Source of the DNA: Chondrosia reniformis
Lineage: Eukaryota; Porifera; Demospongiae; Chondrillida; Chondrillidae
Direction of reading: 5' to 3'
DNA: 64,000 nt
Assembly (NCBI GenBank): GCA_947172415.1
Contig: OX359191.1
Coordinates: 2,790,001-2,854,000 of the forward strand
Both the position numbers and the translations under genes were made by a program. Below, piece by piece: positions 15,661 through 28,433 of this stretch (position 1 is its first letter; each line of letters starts with the position of its first letter). The notes beneath the pieces are model-generated. The model was not told where the DNA came from. It was given only the letters and a program-made list of their open reading frames with translations, and did no database searches.

Positions 15661-16905
15661 AGTGTGAGTACATAACACTAGCATATACAACTACTACATA
15701 AACAACAAACTAGTATATACATACAACTAGAACATAGCTAGTACTTACAATTAGTATATACATACAACTGGTACATACAACTAGTACAAACAATATTAAC
15801 AACTAGTATATAGATACAACTATTACGTACAACTGGTACATAACTAGTACATAGAAATAGTATATACAACTTGTACATACCAAATAGTACACACACCTAG
15901 CACATACAATTAGTACATACAACTAGTACATTCAACTAGTCCATACAACTAGGACAAACAGCTAGGACACACACCTAGCACATACAATTAGTACATACAA
16001 CTAGTACATTCAACTAGTCCATACAACTAGGACAAACAACTAGGACATATATCTAGTACACACATCTACTACATTTAACTAGTAAATACACATATACCTA
16101 GTTATTATGAATAGTACATACAACTAGTACATACAGCTGGTGCATACAACTAGTACATATAACTAGTAAACAAACATATAACCAGTAAATACATATATAA
16201 CTGGCACTTAAAAATAGTACATACGCATAGTACATACAATTAGTACATACAACTAGTACATACAACTAGTACTTGCAATTAGTACATATAACTAGTACAC
16301 ACATCTACCACATATAACTAATACATAAAAATATAACTAGTACGTATAAATAGTACATAAACATAGTACATACAAGTAGTTCATACAACTACTAGTACAT
16401 AGAACGAGTACATAAAACTAGGACTTATAACTAGTACACACCTACTACATATAATTAGTACATAAATATATAACTAGTACATATGAATAGTGCATCCATA
16501 TAGTATATATAACTAGTACATAAAACTAGTACATGCAACTAGAAACTAGTATATACAACTAGAAACCAGTACATACAACTAATATATACATAAAGCTAGT
16601 ACGTTTAACTAGTTGATACAACTATTATATACAAACAACTAGTTCATACAACTAGTATTTACAATTAGGTCGTACAAGTAGTTCACACAACTATTAACTA
16701 GTACATATATATAACCAGTACATGAAACTAGTACATACAACTAGTATATACATACAACTAGTTCATACAACTAGTATTCACAATTAGTACATTCAATTAG
16801 TCCATACAACTAGGACAAAAAACTAGGATATATATCTAGTACATACACCAACTACATATAACTAGTAAATAAACATATACCTAGTAATTATAGATAGTAC
16901 ATATA
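15661..16905 (+). repeat. 13-bp ACTAG minisatellite, forward
   Basis: Forward-oriented units up to an orientation switch near 16905, where agtacatata is followed by reverse-oriented ctggttaaatgtactagt. No genes seen. Confidence 0.93.
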
Positions 16906-19098
16906 CTGGTTAAATGTACTAGTTTTATATATAGACTAGTTGTATGTACTAGTTTATAGTTGTATGTACTATTCATATATACTAGTTATATGTAGTAGGT
17001 GTGTGTATTTGTTATATGTAGTAGGTGTGTGTACTTGTTATATGTACTAGTTGAAAGTACAAGTTGTTTGTCCTAATTGTATATACACGTTCTGTGTACC
17101 AGTTGTATGTTGATACTGGTTGTATGTACCTAGTTGTATGTACTAGTGTTTTGAACTAGTTGTAGGTTCTGGTACAAGTTATACTAGGAACTAGGAAGGA
17201 ACTCGTTCTCTATACTACTTGTTTCTTTGTTTGAACTAGTTTTATCTACTAATTGTATGTACTATTTGTATGTACTAGTTTTAAGTTCAAGTCCTAGGTA
17301 CTAGGGAGGGGCTAGTTGTATGTACTAGATTCTAATTGTATGTACTAGCTGTATGTACTAGTCGCATGCACTAATTATATTTACTATTTACAAATTTATG
17401 ATCTAATTGTACCTTGTATGTACTAGTTGTATGTACTAGTTGTATATATACACTAGTTGTATGTACTAGTTTCTAGTTGTGTGCAGTATGTGTATGTACT
17501 ATTCATATATACTAGTTATATGTTTAGGTATTAGTTATATATAGTAAGGTGTGTGTACTTGTTATATGTACTAGTTGACGGTACTAGTTGTATGTCCTAA
17601 TTGTATGTACACATTCTGTGTACTAGTTGTATGTTTATACTAGTTGTATGTACTAGCTTTATATTAGTTGTATGTACTAGTTGTATGTACTAGTTTTGAA
17701 CTAGTTGTAGCTTCTGGTACAAGTTATACTAGGAACTAGGAAGGAACTCGTTCTCTATACTACTTGTTTCTTTGTTTGAACTAGTTTTATCTACTAATTG
17801 TATGTACTATTTGTATGTACTAGTTTTAGGTTCAAGTCCTAGGTACTAGGGAGGGGCTAGTTGTATGTACTAGATTCTAATTGTATGTACTAGCTGTATG
17901 TACTAGTCGCATGCACTAATTATATTTACTATTTACAAATTTATGATCTAGTTGTACCTTGTATGTACTAGTTGTATGTACTAGTTGTATATATACACTA
18001 GTTGTATGTACTAGTTTCTAGTTGTGTGCAGTATGTGTATGTACTATTCATATATACTAGTTATATGTTTAGGTATTAGTTATATGTAGTAAGGTGTGTG
18101 TACTTGTTATATGTACTAGTTGAAGGTACTAGTTGTATATCCTAATTGTATGTACACATTCTGTGTACTAGTTGTATGTTTATACTAGTTGTATGTACTA
18201 GCTTTATATTAGTTGTATGTACTAGTTGTATGTACTAGTTTTGAACTAGTTGTAGCTTCTGGTACAAGTTATACTAGGAACTAGGAAGGAACTCGTTCTA
18301 TATACTACTTGTTTGTTTGTTTGAACTAGTTTTTGTACTAATTGTATGTACTAGTTGTAGGTTCAAGTCCTAGTTATATTAGGTACTAGGGAGGGGCTAG
18401 TTGTATGTACTAGATACTAATTGTATGTACTACTTGTATGTACTATTTATATGTATTATTTATATGTTTATGTACCAGGTATATATACTATTTGTATGTA
18501 CTTGCTGTATATCCTGGTTGTATGTGCTAATTGTATCTACTTGTTGTATGTACTAATACTATATAGTTATATTAAATAGTTGTTGGTGCTACTTGTTTGT
18601 ACAACTTGTATGTGGTAGTTGTAATTAGTAATAATTGTAGGTACTAGTTGCATGTACTAGTTGTATGTACTAGTTGTATGTACTAGAAATGAGCCTGTTG
18701 TATGTACAAGATGTATGCACTAGTTGTTTGTGCTAGCTGTATACTTGTTTTATGAAGTTATTGTATGTTCTACTTGTATGTACCAGTTGTATGTAATATT
18801 CGCATTTACTAGTTATATGTACTAGTTACTAGTTGAGTGAACTAGTTGCATGTACTATTTATAATTACTAGGTATATGTGTATGTACTAGTTGTATGTAG
18901 TAGGTGTATGTACTAGTTATATGTCCTAGTTGTTTGTACTAGTTGTATGTTCTAGTTGAATGTACTAGTTGTATGTACTAGTTGTATATACTATTTGTGT
19001 GTACTATTAGGTTGCATTAGTTTTATGTACTAATTGCATGTACTAGTTGTATGCACTAGTTTTATGAACTAGTTCTATTTATATTTACTAGTTGTATA
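16906..19098 (-). repeat. 13-bp minisatellite, inverted block with 545-bp higher-order repeat
   Basis: Units here read GTTGTATGTACTA, the reverse complement of the flanking array. Within the block, a segment containing ttttgaactagttgtag and then tatactaggaactaggaagg recurs at about 17152, 17697 and 18242, exactly 545 bp apart each time, with very high similarity between repeats. This marks recent tandem amplification inside an inverted segment. Orientation returns to forward near 19098. Confidence 0.9.
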
Positions 19099-22000
19099 AA
19101 ACTGGTATCTATATACAACTAGTGCATACATCTAGTATATACAAGTAGTACATAAAATTCGTAGGTACAACTAGTTCATAAATTAGTAACCAGTAAATAT
19201 AATTAGTACATGCGACTAGTACATACAACTAGGACATATAACTAGTAGATAAACTTCTACATATAACTAGTACACACACGTATACCTGGTAAATGTAAGC
19301 AGTAAATACATCTAGTACATACAACTAGTACCTACAACTAGTACATACAACTAGTATCTAGTACATACAACTAGAACATACAACTAGTACATAGCTAGTA
19401 CATACAACTAGTATATATATACAACTAGTACACAGAACTTGCACACACAATTAGCACATGCAACTACTACATACATCTAATACACACAACTAGTACCTAA
19501 AACTAGTAAATTAAGCTAGTTCTAGTACATACAACTAGTACATACAACTAGTACTTTCAACTAGTACATATAACTAGTACAAACATCTACTACATATAAC
19601 TATTACATAAAAATATAACTAGTTCAAATAAATAGTGCATCCACATAGTACATACAACTAGCACATAAACGTAGTAAATACAACTGGAAAGTAGTAGATA
19701 CAATAAGTATATATATAAAATTAGTACATATAACTAGTACATACAACTGGTATATACATACAAGTAGTACATGCAACTAGTACATAAAATTAATAGGTAC
19801 AACTAGTTCATACAACTAGTAACTAGTACAAATAACTAGTACTTGTGACTAGTACATAGAAGTAGTACATATACCTAGTACATACATATATATATAGTAC
19901 ATATAAATAGTACGTACAACTAGTATATATAACTAGTACAAACAACTAGTACATACACCCAGTACATACAAATGTAACGAGTACATACAAGTAGCACATA
20001 CAACTAGTACATACAACAATTACACAAAACTGGTGCATACAACTAGTACATATAACTAGTACATATGACCAGTACAGTACATACACATATAATTAGTACA
20101 TAAATATAGTACACACCACTAGTACAGAAAAATAGTTCACACAAACAAACAAGTAGTTCATAGAACTAGATCATTCCTAGTACCTAGTATAACTTGTACT
20201 ACAACCTAAAATTAGTTCAAACATCTAGTACATACAACTAGTACATACAATTAGGCAATAGTACGTATAACTAGTACACACAACTAGTACATACAACTAG
20301 TACATAAAACCAGTACATATAACTAGTACATACAACAATTACCCACTACTTATACATTCAACTAGTACCAATAACAACTACATCGACTAGTACATAGAAA
20401 TAGTATTGCGTACGTACAACTAGCACATACAACTAGGACAAACAACTAGGACGTATAACTAGTACATACATCTACTACATATAACTAATAAATACACATA
20501 TAACTAATAATTATGAATAGTACATACAACTAGTACATACAGCTAGTGCACACAACTAGCACATATAACTAGTACACAAACATATTACCAGTAAATACAC
20601 ATATAACTGGCACATATAAATAGTACATACAAATAGTTCATAGAACGAGTACATAATACTAGAACGTACAACTTGTATATACAACTAGTGCATAGCTATT
20701 ATTTATAACTAGTATATACATACAACTTATACATACAACTGGTATATAACTGGTACATACAACTAGTATATACAAATAGAACAAACAATTAGTACATACA
20801 ACTATTACATACAACTATTACATACAACTTTTACATACATCTAGTACCTACAACTACTAAATAGAATTAGGTCTAGTAAATAAAACTAGTCCATGCAACT
20901 TGTACCTACAACTGGTAAATATAACTAGTACTAGTCCATACAACTAGTACATACAACTAGTACTTGCAATTAGTACCTATAACTAATACACAATCTACCA
21001 CATATAACTAATACAGAAAAATATAACTGGTACGTATAAATAGTACACACAAGTAGTTCAATCAACTACTAGTACATAGAACGTGTACAAAAAACTAGGA
21101 CCTATAACTAGTACACACCTACTACATATAATTAGTATATAAATATATAACTAGTATATATATAATAGTGCATCCATATAGTATATATCACTAGCACATT
21201 TAACTAGTTCATACAACTGTTATATACAAACAACTAGTTCATACAACTAGTAATTACAATTAGGTCGTACAACTAGTTCACACAACTATTAACTAGTACA
21301 TATAACTAGTACATTCAACTAGTACATACAACTAGGACAAACAACTAGGATATATAACTAGTACATACACCTACTACATACAACTAGTACATACACATAT
21401 ACCTAGTAATTATAAATAGTACATACAAAGAGTACATAGAACGGGTACATAAAACTAGTACACAAAACTAGAAACTAGTCCATACAACTAGTATATATAT
21501 AACACTAGTACATTTTACTAGTACATAAAACTAGGATATACATACAAAGAGTACATACAACTAGTACATAAAATTAGTAGGTACAACTAGTTCACACAAC
21601 TAGTAACTAGTACATATAACTAGTACATACAACTAGTGTCTAGTATATACAACTAGTAACTCCCTAGTTCCTGGTATAATTAGGAATAGAACCTACAACT
21701 AGTATATACTATTAGTAAATACAACTAGTACATGCAACTAGTACATGCAACTAGTACATATAATTAGTACATAAATATAGTACATACAACTAGTACAGAA
21801 AACTAGTTCACACAAACACACAAGTAGTTCGTAGAACTAGTTCATTCCTAGTACCTAGTATAACTTGTATTAGAACCTAAAACTAGTTCAAACATCTTGT
21901 ACATTCAACTAGTACATACAATTAGGCAATAGTACATACAACTAGTACATATAACTAGTACATCCTAACAGTACATACAACTAGAAACTAGTCCATACAA

Positions 22001-22118
22001 CTAGTATATATATAACACTAGTACATTTAACTAGTACATAAAACTAGGATATACATACAAAGAGTACATACAACTAGTACATAAAATTAGTAGGTACAAC
22101 TAGTTCACACAACTAGTC
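19099..22118 (+). repeat. 13-bp ACTAG minisatellite, forward
   Basis: Forward units resume after the inverted block and continue to the TA target of the MITE. The variant block with acaattacccactacttata seen elsewhere occurs again near 20330-20400. No genes seen. Confidence 0.93.
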
Positions 22119-22120
22119 TA

Positions 22121-22391
22121 CAAGTAAATAAAAACATTTAAAAAATGAAATGAGAAGTAGGGATGGCAGTCCCTGCAACAGTATCTATCACATCTAGAAA
22201 AAGTAACGAAACAAGAAAGTGATCGTATGGTAAGGCTATCATTGCAGAAGTGGCATACTGAAACTTAACTATGCACATCACTTCTATGTTTGGGCGCATC
22301 ATGGATATATTAGAAGTAGGGATCGATGCGCCCAAACATAGACTGCCATACCTATTTCTCATTTCATTTTTTAAATGTCTTTATTTACTTG
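22121..22391. mobile_element. 271-bp MITE, TA target duplication
   Basis: The ends are inverted repeats of about 51 bp with only a few mismatches: CAAGTAAATAAAAACATTT at the left and its near-exact complement at the right end. TA flanks both sides (22119-22120 and 22392-22393), the hallmark of Tc1/mariner-type insertion. No transposase is encoded. Just inside the right terminal repeat is a second perfect 17-bp inverted repeat (22284-22300 with 22325-22341, core TTTGGGCGCATC). The 74-residue minus-strand open frame across it is an artefact of the palindromes. Confidence 0.85.
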
Positions 22392-22393
22392 TA

Positions 22394-22960
22394 TTCCTTC
22401 TTTTTTTGTAATGTTATATAATTATTAAAATTAGTTTTGTAATTTTTTTGGCGAAAACCCGAAATATAACGTCGTAGTCGAAGGCAATCAGGAGATGACC
22501 AAGAACTCCTAATTGGAAAATGGCGACAAAAGGTTCCAATTTCCTTACGCGACACAGAAAACCGTCTTTGCACAAATCGTTTGAAGACAGATAGGTAGCT
22601 ATTCCCTAGTTTCTAAAACTTTTAGACGATATGCCCCTAAAATGTATTTATCTACAAGCGCATTTATGCACTAGCGTGAAATAAAAGGAAGAATAACAAG
22701 AAGAAGAAGAAGAAAATGAGGAAAACCGGAAGTAGGCCTGAAACCGATTTACAAACTTGGAGCCTTTATGCGCTCTTGAAAACAGCTTCCCTCAATTGAA
22801 ATCGTACAAAAAAGACACATTATGAGTTTAAAAAAGGTAAAAACGCATTAACTGCCTACTTATAAGGTGTTAACCCGTAATACATTGAATACGGCATCCA
22901 TTTTTTTGGGCCATCCCTACTTAGAGAGTACTACCGTACTCTCTGATAGCTACTACAAAA
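22394..22960. other. Non-satellite spacer, unclassified
   Basis: About 570 bp unlike either satellite. The motif aagtagggatgg inside the MITE (22156) reappears inverted at 22911-22922 (ccatccctactt), followed by a perfect 9-bp hairpin agagagtac/gtactctct with loop tacc (22924-22945). This may be the far end of a larger, decayed DNA element around the MITE. No convincing coding exon was found on either strand. Confidence 0.5.
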
Positions 22961-23414
22961 AACTTGTGCCCATATCTTGTACATACAACTTGTTCATGTC
23001 TAGTACACACAACTAGTACATACAACTAGTACATCCAACTAGTACATAAAATTAGTACATACAACTACCACACACAACTTGTACATACAACTAGCACCTA
23101 CAACTAATGAATATAACTAGTATTAGTACATCCAACAAGTACATACAACTAGTCCATACAACTAGTACATACAATTAGTACATAAAACTAGTTCAAACAA
23201 ACAACACAAGTAGTATAGGGAACGACTTCCTTCCTAGTTCCTAGTATAACTTGTACCAGAACCTACAACTAATTCAAAAAACTAGTACATACAACTAGTA
23301 CATACAACTAGTACAAAGCTAGTACCTACAACTAAAATAAACATACAACTAGTATAAACATGTCACTAGTACACAGAAGGTGTACATACAATTTGCAGGT
23401 ACAACTAGTACTTT
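22961..23414 (+). repeat. 13-bp ACTAG minisatellite, forward remnant
   Basis: Forward ACTAG units between the unclassified spacer and the first 252-bp monomer. The junction with the second satellite is abrupt (agtactttccagacgatg), so the 252-bp array interrupts the minisatellite. Confidence 0.9.
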
Positions 23415-25861
23415 CCAGACGATGTCATCCGTAACAAAATCGGTCACTTGTGTTCCACAATATATGTTATAAATGAAGTCCTATTTATGTACCACTCACT
23501 TTTGACTCTACATATATATGCAATATATAAGATATATAATATGCATATAAGATATATACAATATATATTACATATAAGATATATATTACATATATAAGAT
23601 GTATACTTTTTTCTTTTTTCAGGCCCTACCTGGTATTTAACCAGGGCATCCTCGTACCCTGTATCCAGACGATGTCATCCGTAACACCATCGGTCTCGTG
23701 GGTCACCCAATATATGTTGTAAATGAAGTCCTATTTATAAACCACTCACTTTTGACTCTACATATATATTCAATATATAAGATATAGAAAATGCATATAA
23801 GATATATACAATATATTTACATATAAGATATATAATACATATATAAGATGTATTCTTTTTTCTTTTTTCAGGACCCAACCTGGTATTGAACCAAGGCATC
23901 CTCATACCTTGTATCCAGACGATGTCATCCGTAACACCATCGGTCATGTGGGTTCCGCAATATATGTTGTAAATGAAGTCCTCTATATATACCATTCACT
24001 TTTGACTCTACATATATATGCAATATATAAGATATATAATATGCATATAAGATATATACAATATATATTACATAAAAGATATATATTACATATATAAGAT
24101 GTATGCTTTTTTTCTTTTTTCAGGCCCTACCTGGTATTTAACCAGGGCATCCTCGTACCCTGTATCCAGACGATGTCATCCGTAACACCATCGGTCACGT
24201 GGGTCACCCAATATATGTTGTAAATGAAGTCCTATTTATAAACCATTCACTTTTGACTCTACATATATATTCAATATATAAGATATAGAAAACGCATATA
24301 AGATATATACAATATATTTACATATAAGATATATAATATATATATAAGATGTATTCTTTTTTCTTTTTTCAGGACCCAACCTGGTATTGAACCAAGGCAT
24401 CCTCATACCTTGTATCCAGACGATGTCATCCGTAACACCATCGGTCATGTGGGTTCCGCAATATATGTTGTAAATGAAGTCCTCTATATATACCATTCAC
24501 TTTTGACTCTACATATATATGCAATATATAAGATATATAATATGCATATAAGATATATACAATATATATTACATAAAAGATATATAATACATATATAAGA
24601 TGTATGCTTTTTTTCTTTTCTCATGACATAACCTGGTATTAAACTAAGCTATCCTCGTACCTTGTCTCCAGAGAATGTCATCCATAACACCATCGGTCAC
24701 GTGGGTTTCACAATATATGCTGTAAATTAAGTCCTATTTATATACCACTCACTTTTGACTCTACATATATATGCTATATATAAGATATGTAATAGGCATA
24801 TAAGATATATAATACATATATAATATGTATGCTTTTTTTCTTTTTTCAAGACCCAACCTAGTATTGAACCAGGGCATCCTCGTACCTTGTATCCAGACGA
24901 TGTTTTCCGTAACACCATCAGTCACGTGGGTTCCACAATATATGTTGTAACTGAAGTCCAATTTATATATGCCACTCACTTTGGACTCTACATATAAATG
25001 CAATTTATAAAATAGATAATATGCATATAAGATATATACAATATATATTACATGTAAGAAATAAAATGCATATATAAGATGTGGGCTTTTTTTCTTTTTC
25101 AGGACCCAACCTGGTATTGAACCAGGGCATCCTCGACCTTTGTATCCAGACCATGTCATCCGTAACACCATCGGTCATGTAGGTCACCCAATATATGTTA
25201 TAAATGAAGTCCTATTTACATACTACTCACTTTTGAAGCTACATATATATGCAATATATAAGATATATAATGTGCTTATAAGATATATACTATATATATT
25301 ACAAATAAGATATATAATACATATATAAGATGTATGCCTTTTTATTTCTTTTTTCAGGACACAACCTGGTATTGAACAAGGGCATCCTCGTACCTTGTAT
25401 CCAGACGATGTCATCCGTAACACCATCAGTCACGTGTGTTCCACAATATATGTTGTAAATGAAGTCCTATTTATATACCACTCACTTTTGACTCTACATA
25501 AATATGCAATATATAAGATATATAATATGCATATAAGATATATAAAATATATATTACATATAAGATATATAATACATATATAAAATGTATGTTCTTTTTT
25601 CTTTTTTCAAGACCCAAACTGGTATTGAACCAGGGAATCCTCTTACCTTGTATCCAGACGATGTCATCCGTAAGACCATCGGTCACTTGGATCACCCAAT
25701 ATATGTTGTAAATGAAGTCTAATTTATATACCACTCACTTTTGACTCTACATATATATATTAATATATAAGATATATAATATGCATATAAAATATATACA
25801 ATATATTTACATATAAGATATATAATACATATATAAGATGTATTCTTTTTTCTTTTTTCAG

Positions 25862-25944
25862 GACCCAACCTGGTTTTGAACCAAGGCATCTTCGTACCTT
25901 GTATCCAGACGATGCCATCCGTAACACCATCGGTCACGTGGGTC
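25862..25944 (-). other. tRNA-like (SINE-like) module, representative monomer
   Basis: Read on the minus strand, the conserved third of the monomer resembles a tRNA. The 5' GACCCAC pairs with 3' TTGGGTC at 6 of 7 positions. A TGACCGATGG sequence resembles the Pol III A box and a D arm (stem ACCG/CGGC-like, loop ATGGYGTTA with the GG doublet). The B box GGTTCAAAACC (25872-25882) fits GGTTCRANNCC exactly, inside a 5-bp stem with a 7-base loop. The region between has no clear anticodon stem, so a functional tRNA is unlikely. A degenerate tRNA-derived SINE head is the best reading. The same module recurs in most monomers. Confidence 0.55.
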
Positions 25945-25970
25945 ACCCAATATATGTTGTAAATGAAGTC

Positions 25971-25981
25971 CTATTTATATA
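25971..25981 (-). promoter_or_regulatory. TATA box upstream of tRNA-like module (representative)
   Basis: The minus-strand sequence TATATAAATAG lies 26 bp upstream of the tRNA-like start and is conserved in most monomers at the same distance. This spacing suits a TATA element for Pol III or Pol II. No T-run terminator follows the module on that strand, so any transcript would read through neighbouring monomers. Function is inferred. Confidence 0.4.
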
Positions 25982-28433
25982 CCACTCACTTTTGACTCTA
26001 CATATATATGCTATATATAAGATATGTAATAGGCATATAAGATATATACAATATATATTACATATAAGATATATAATACATATATAAGATGTATGCTTTT
26101 TTTCTTTTTTCAAGACCCAACCTGGTATTGAACCAGGGCTTCCTCGTACCTTGTATCCAGACGATGTCATCTGTAACACCATCTGTCACGTGGGTCACAC
26201 AATATATGTTGTAAATGAAGACCTATTTATATACCACTCACTTTTAACTTTACAAATATATGCAATATATAAAATATATAGTATGCAAATAAGATACATA
26301 CAATATATATTACATATAAGATATATAATACATATATAAGATGTATGCTTTTCTCTTTTTCGGGACCCAACCTGGTATTGAACTAGGGTATCCTCGTACC
26401 TTGTATCCAGACGATGATATCTGTAACGCTATCGGTCATGAGGGTTCCACAAAATATATTGTAAATGAAGTCCTCTATATATACCACTCACTTTTGACTC
26501 TACGTATATATGCAATATATAAGATATATAATGTGTTTATAAGATATAAACAATATATATTACAAATAAGATATATAATACATATATAAGATGTATGCCT
26601 TTTTATTTCTTTTATCAGGACACAACCTGGTATTGAACCAGGGCATCCTCGTACCTTGTATCCAGACGATGTCATCCGTAACACCATTGGTCACGTGTGT
26701 TCCACAATATATGTTGTAAATGAAGTCCTATTTATATACCACTCACTTTTGACTCTACATAAATATGCAATATATAAGATATATAATACGCATATAAGAT
26801 ATATAATATGCATATAAGATATATAAAATATATATTACATATAAGATATATAATACATATATAAGATGTATGCTTTTTTTTCTTTTTCAGGCCCTACCTG
26901 GTATTTAACCAGGGCATCCTCGTACCTTGTATCCAGACGATGTCATCCGTAACACCATCGGTCACGTGGGTCACCCAATATATGTTGTAAATGAAGTCCT
27001 ATTTATATACCACTCACTTTTGACTCTACATATATATTCAATATATAAGATATATAATATGCATATAAGATATATACAATATATTTACATATAAGATATA
27101 TAATACATATATAAGATGTATGCTTTTTTCCTTTTTTCAAGACCCAACTTGTTATTGAACCAGGGCATCCTCGTACCTTGTCTCCAGACGATGTCATCCG
27201 TAACACCATCGGTCACGTGGGTTCCGCAATATATGTTGTAAATGAAGACCTATTTATATACCACTCACTTTTGACTCTACGTATATATGCAATATATAAG
27301 ATATATAATATGCATATAAGATATATACAATATATTTACATATAAGATATATAATACATATATAAGATGTTTGCTTTTCTTCTTTTTTCGGGACCCAAAC
27401 TGGTATTGAACGAGGGCATCCTCGTACCTTGTATCCAAACGATGTTATCCGTAACACCATCGGTCACGTGGCTTCCCCAATATATGTTGTAAATGAAGTC
27501 CTATTTATATATGCCACTCACTTTTGACTCTACATATAAATGCAATTTATAACATATATAATATGCATATAAGATATATACAATATATATTACATGTAAG
27601 AAATATAATAAATATAGAAGATGTGTGCTTTTTTTCTTTTTCAGGACCCAACCTGGTATTGAACCAGGGCATCCTCGACCTTTGTATCCAGACGATGTCA
27701 TCCGTAACACCATCGGTCATGTAGGTCACCCAATATATGTTATAAATGAAGTCCTATTTACATACTACTCACTTTGAAGCTACATATATATGCAATATAT
27801 AAGATATATAATATGCATATAAGTTATATACAATATATATTACATAAAAGATATATAATACATATATAATATGTATGCTTTTATTCTTTTTTGAGGACCC
27901 AACCTGGTTTTGAACCAGGGAATCCTCGTACCTTGTATCCAGGCGATGTCATCCGTAACACCATTAGTCACGTGTGTCACCCAATATATGTTGTAAATGA
28001 AGTCCTATTTATATGTCACTCACTTTTGACTCTACATATATATGCAATATATAAGATATATAATATGCATATATGATATATACAATATATATTACATATA
28101 AGATATATAACATATAAATGCAATTTATAACATATATAATATGCATATAAGATATATACAATATATAAGATATATACAATATATTTACATATAAGATATA
28201 TAATACATATATAAGATGTATGCTTTTTTCCTTTTTTCAAGACCCAACTTGTTATTGAACCAGGGCATCCTCGTACCTTGTATCCAGACGATGTCATCCG
28301 TAACACCATCGGTCACGTGGGTTCCGCAATATATGTTGTAAATGAAGACCTATTTATATACCACTCACTTTTGACTCTACGTATATATGCAATATATAAG
28401 ATATATAATATGCATATAAGATATATACAATAT

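Larger units (their letters stand above)
23415..28433. repeat. 252-bp satellite array, left half (about 20 monomers)
   Basis: Head-to-tail monomers of about 249-252 bp. Each has a conserved part (ccagacgatgtcatccgtaa, then cactcacttttgactctac), a TA-rich part of about 110 bp, and a pyrimidine tract ttttttcttttttcag before gacccaacctgg. In the left part (23640-24640) alternating variants make a 501-bp dimer that is duplicated almost exactly. Open frames of about 62-87 residues recur on both strands because the monomer length is a multiple of three and the TA-rich part lacks stops; they are not convincing genes. Confidence 0.95.

Noticed and set aside
25862-25944. A functional tRNA gene in the satellite
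   Set aside because: The acceptor, D and T arms are recognisable, but no anticodon stem forms and one extra base sits before the A box; called tRNA-like only.
23735-28309. Many 60-97 residue open frames on both strands in the 252-bp array (for example starting MYPDDVIRNTIG or MVLRMTSSGYK)
   Set aside because: They recur once per monomer on both strands, arise from a monomer length divisible by three and a stop-poor TA-rich part, and vary freely. No domain or start context supports translation.
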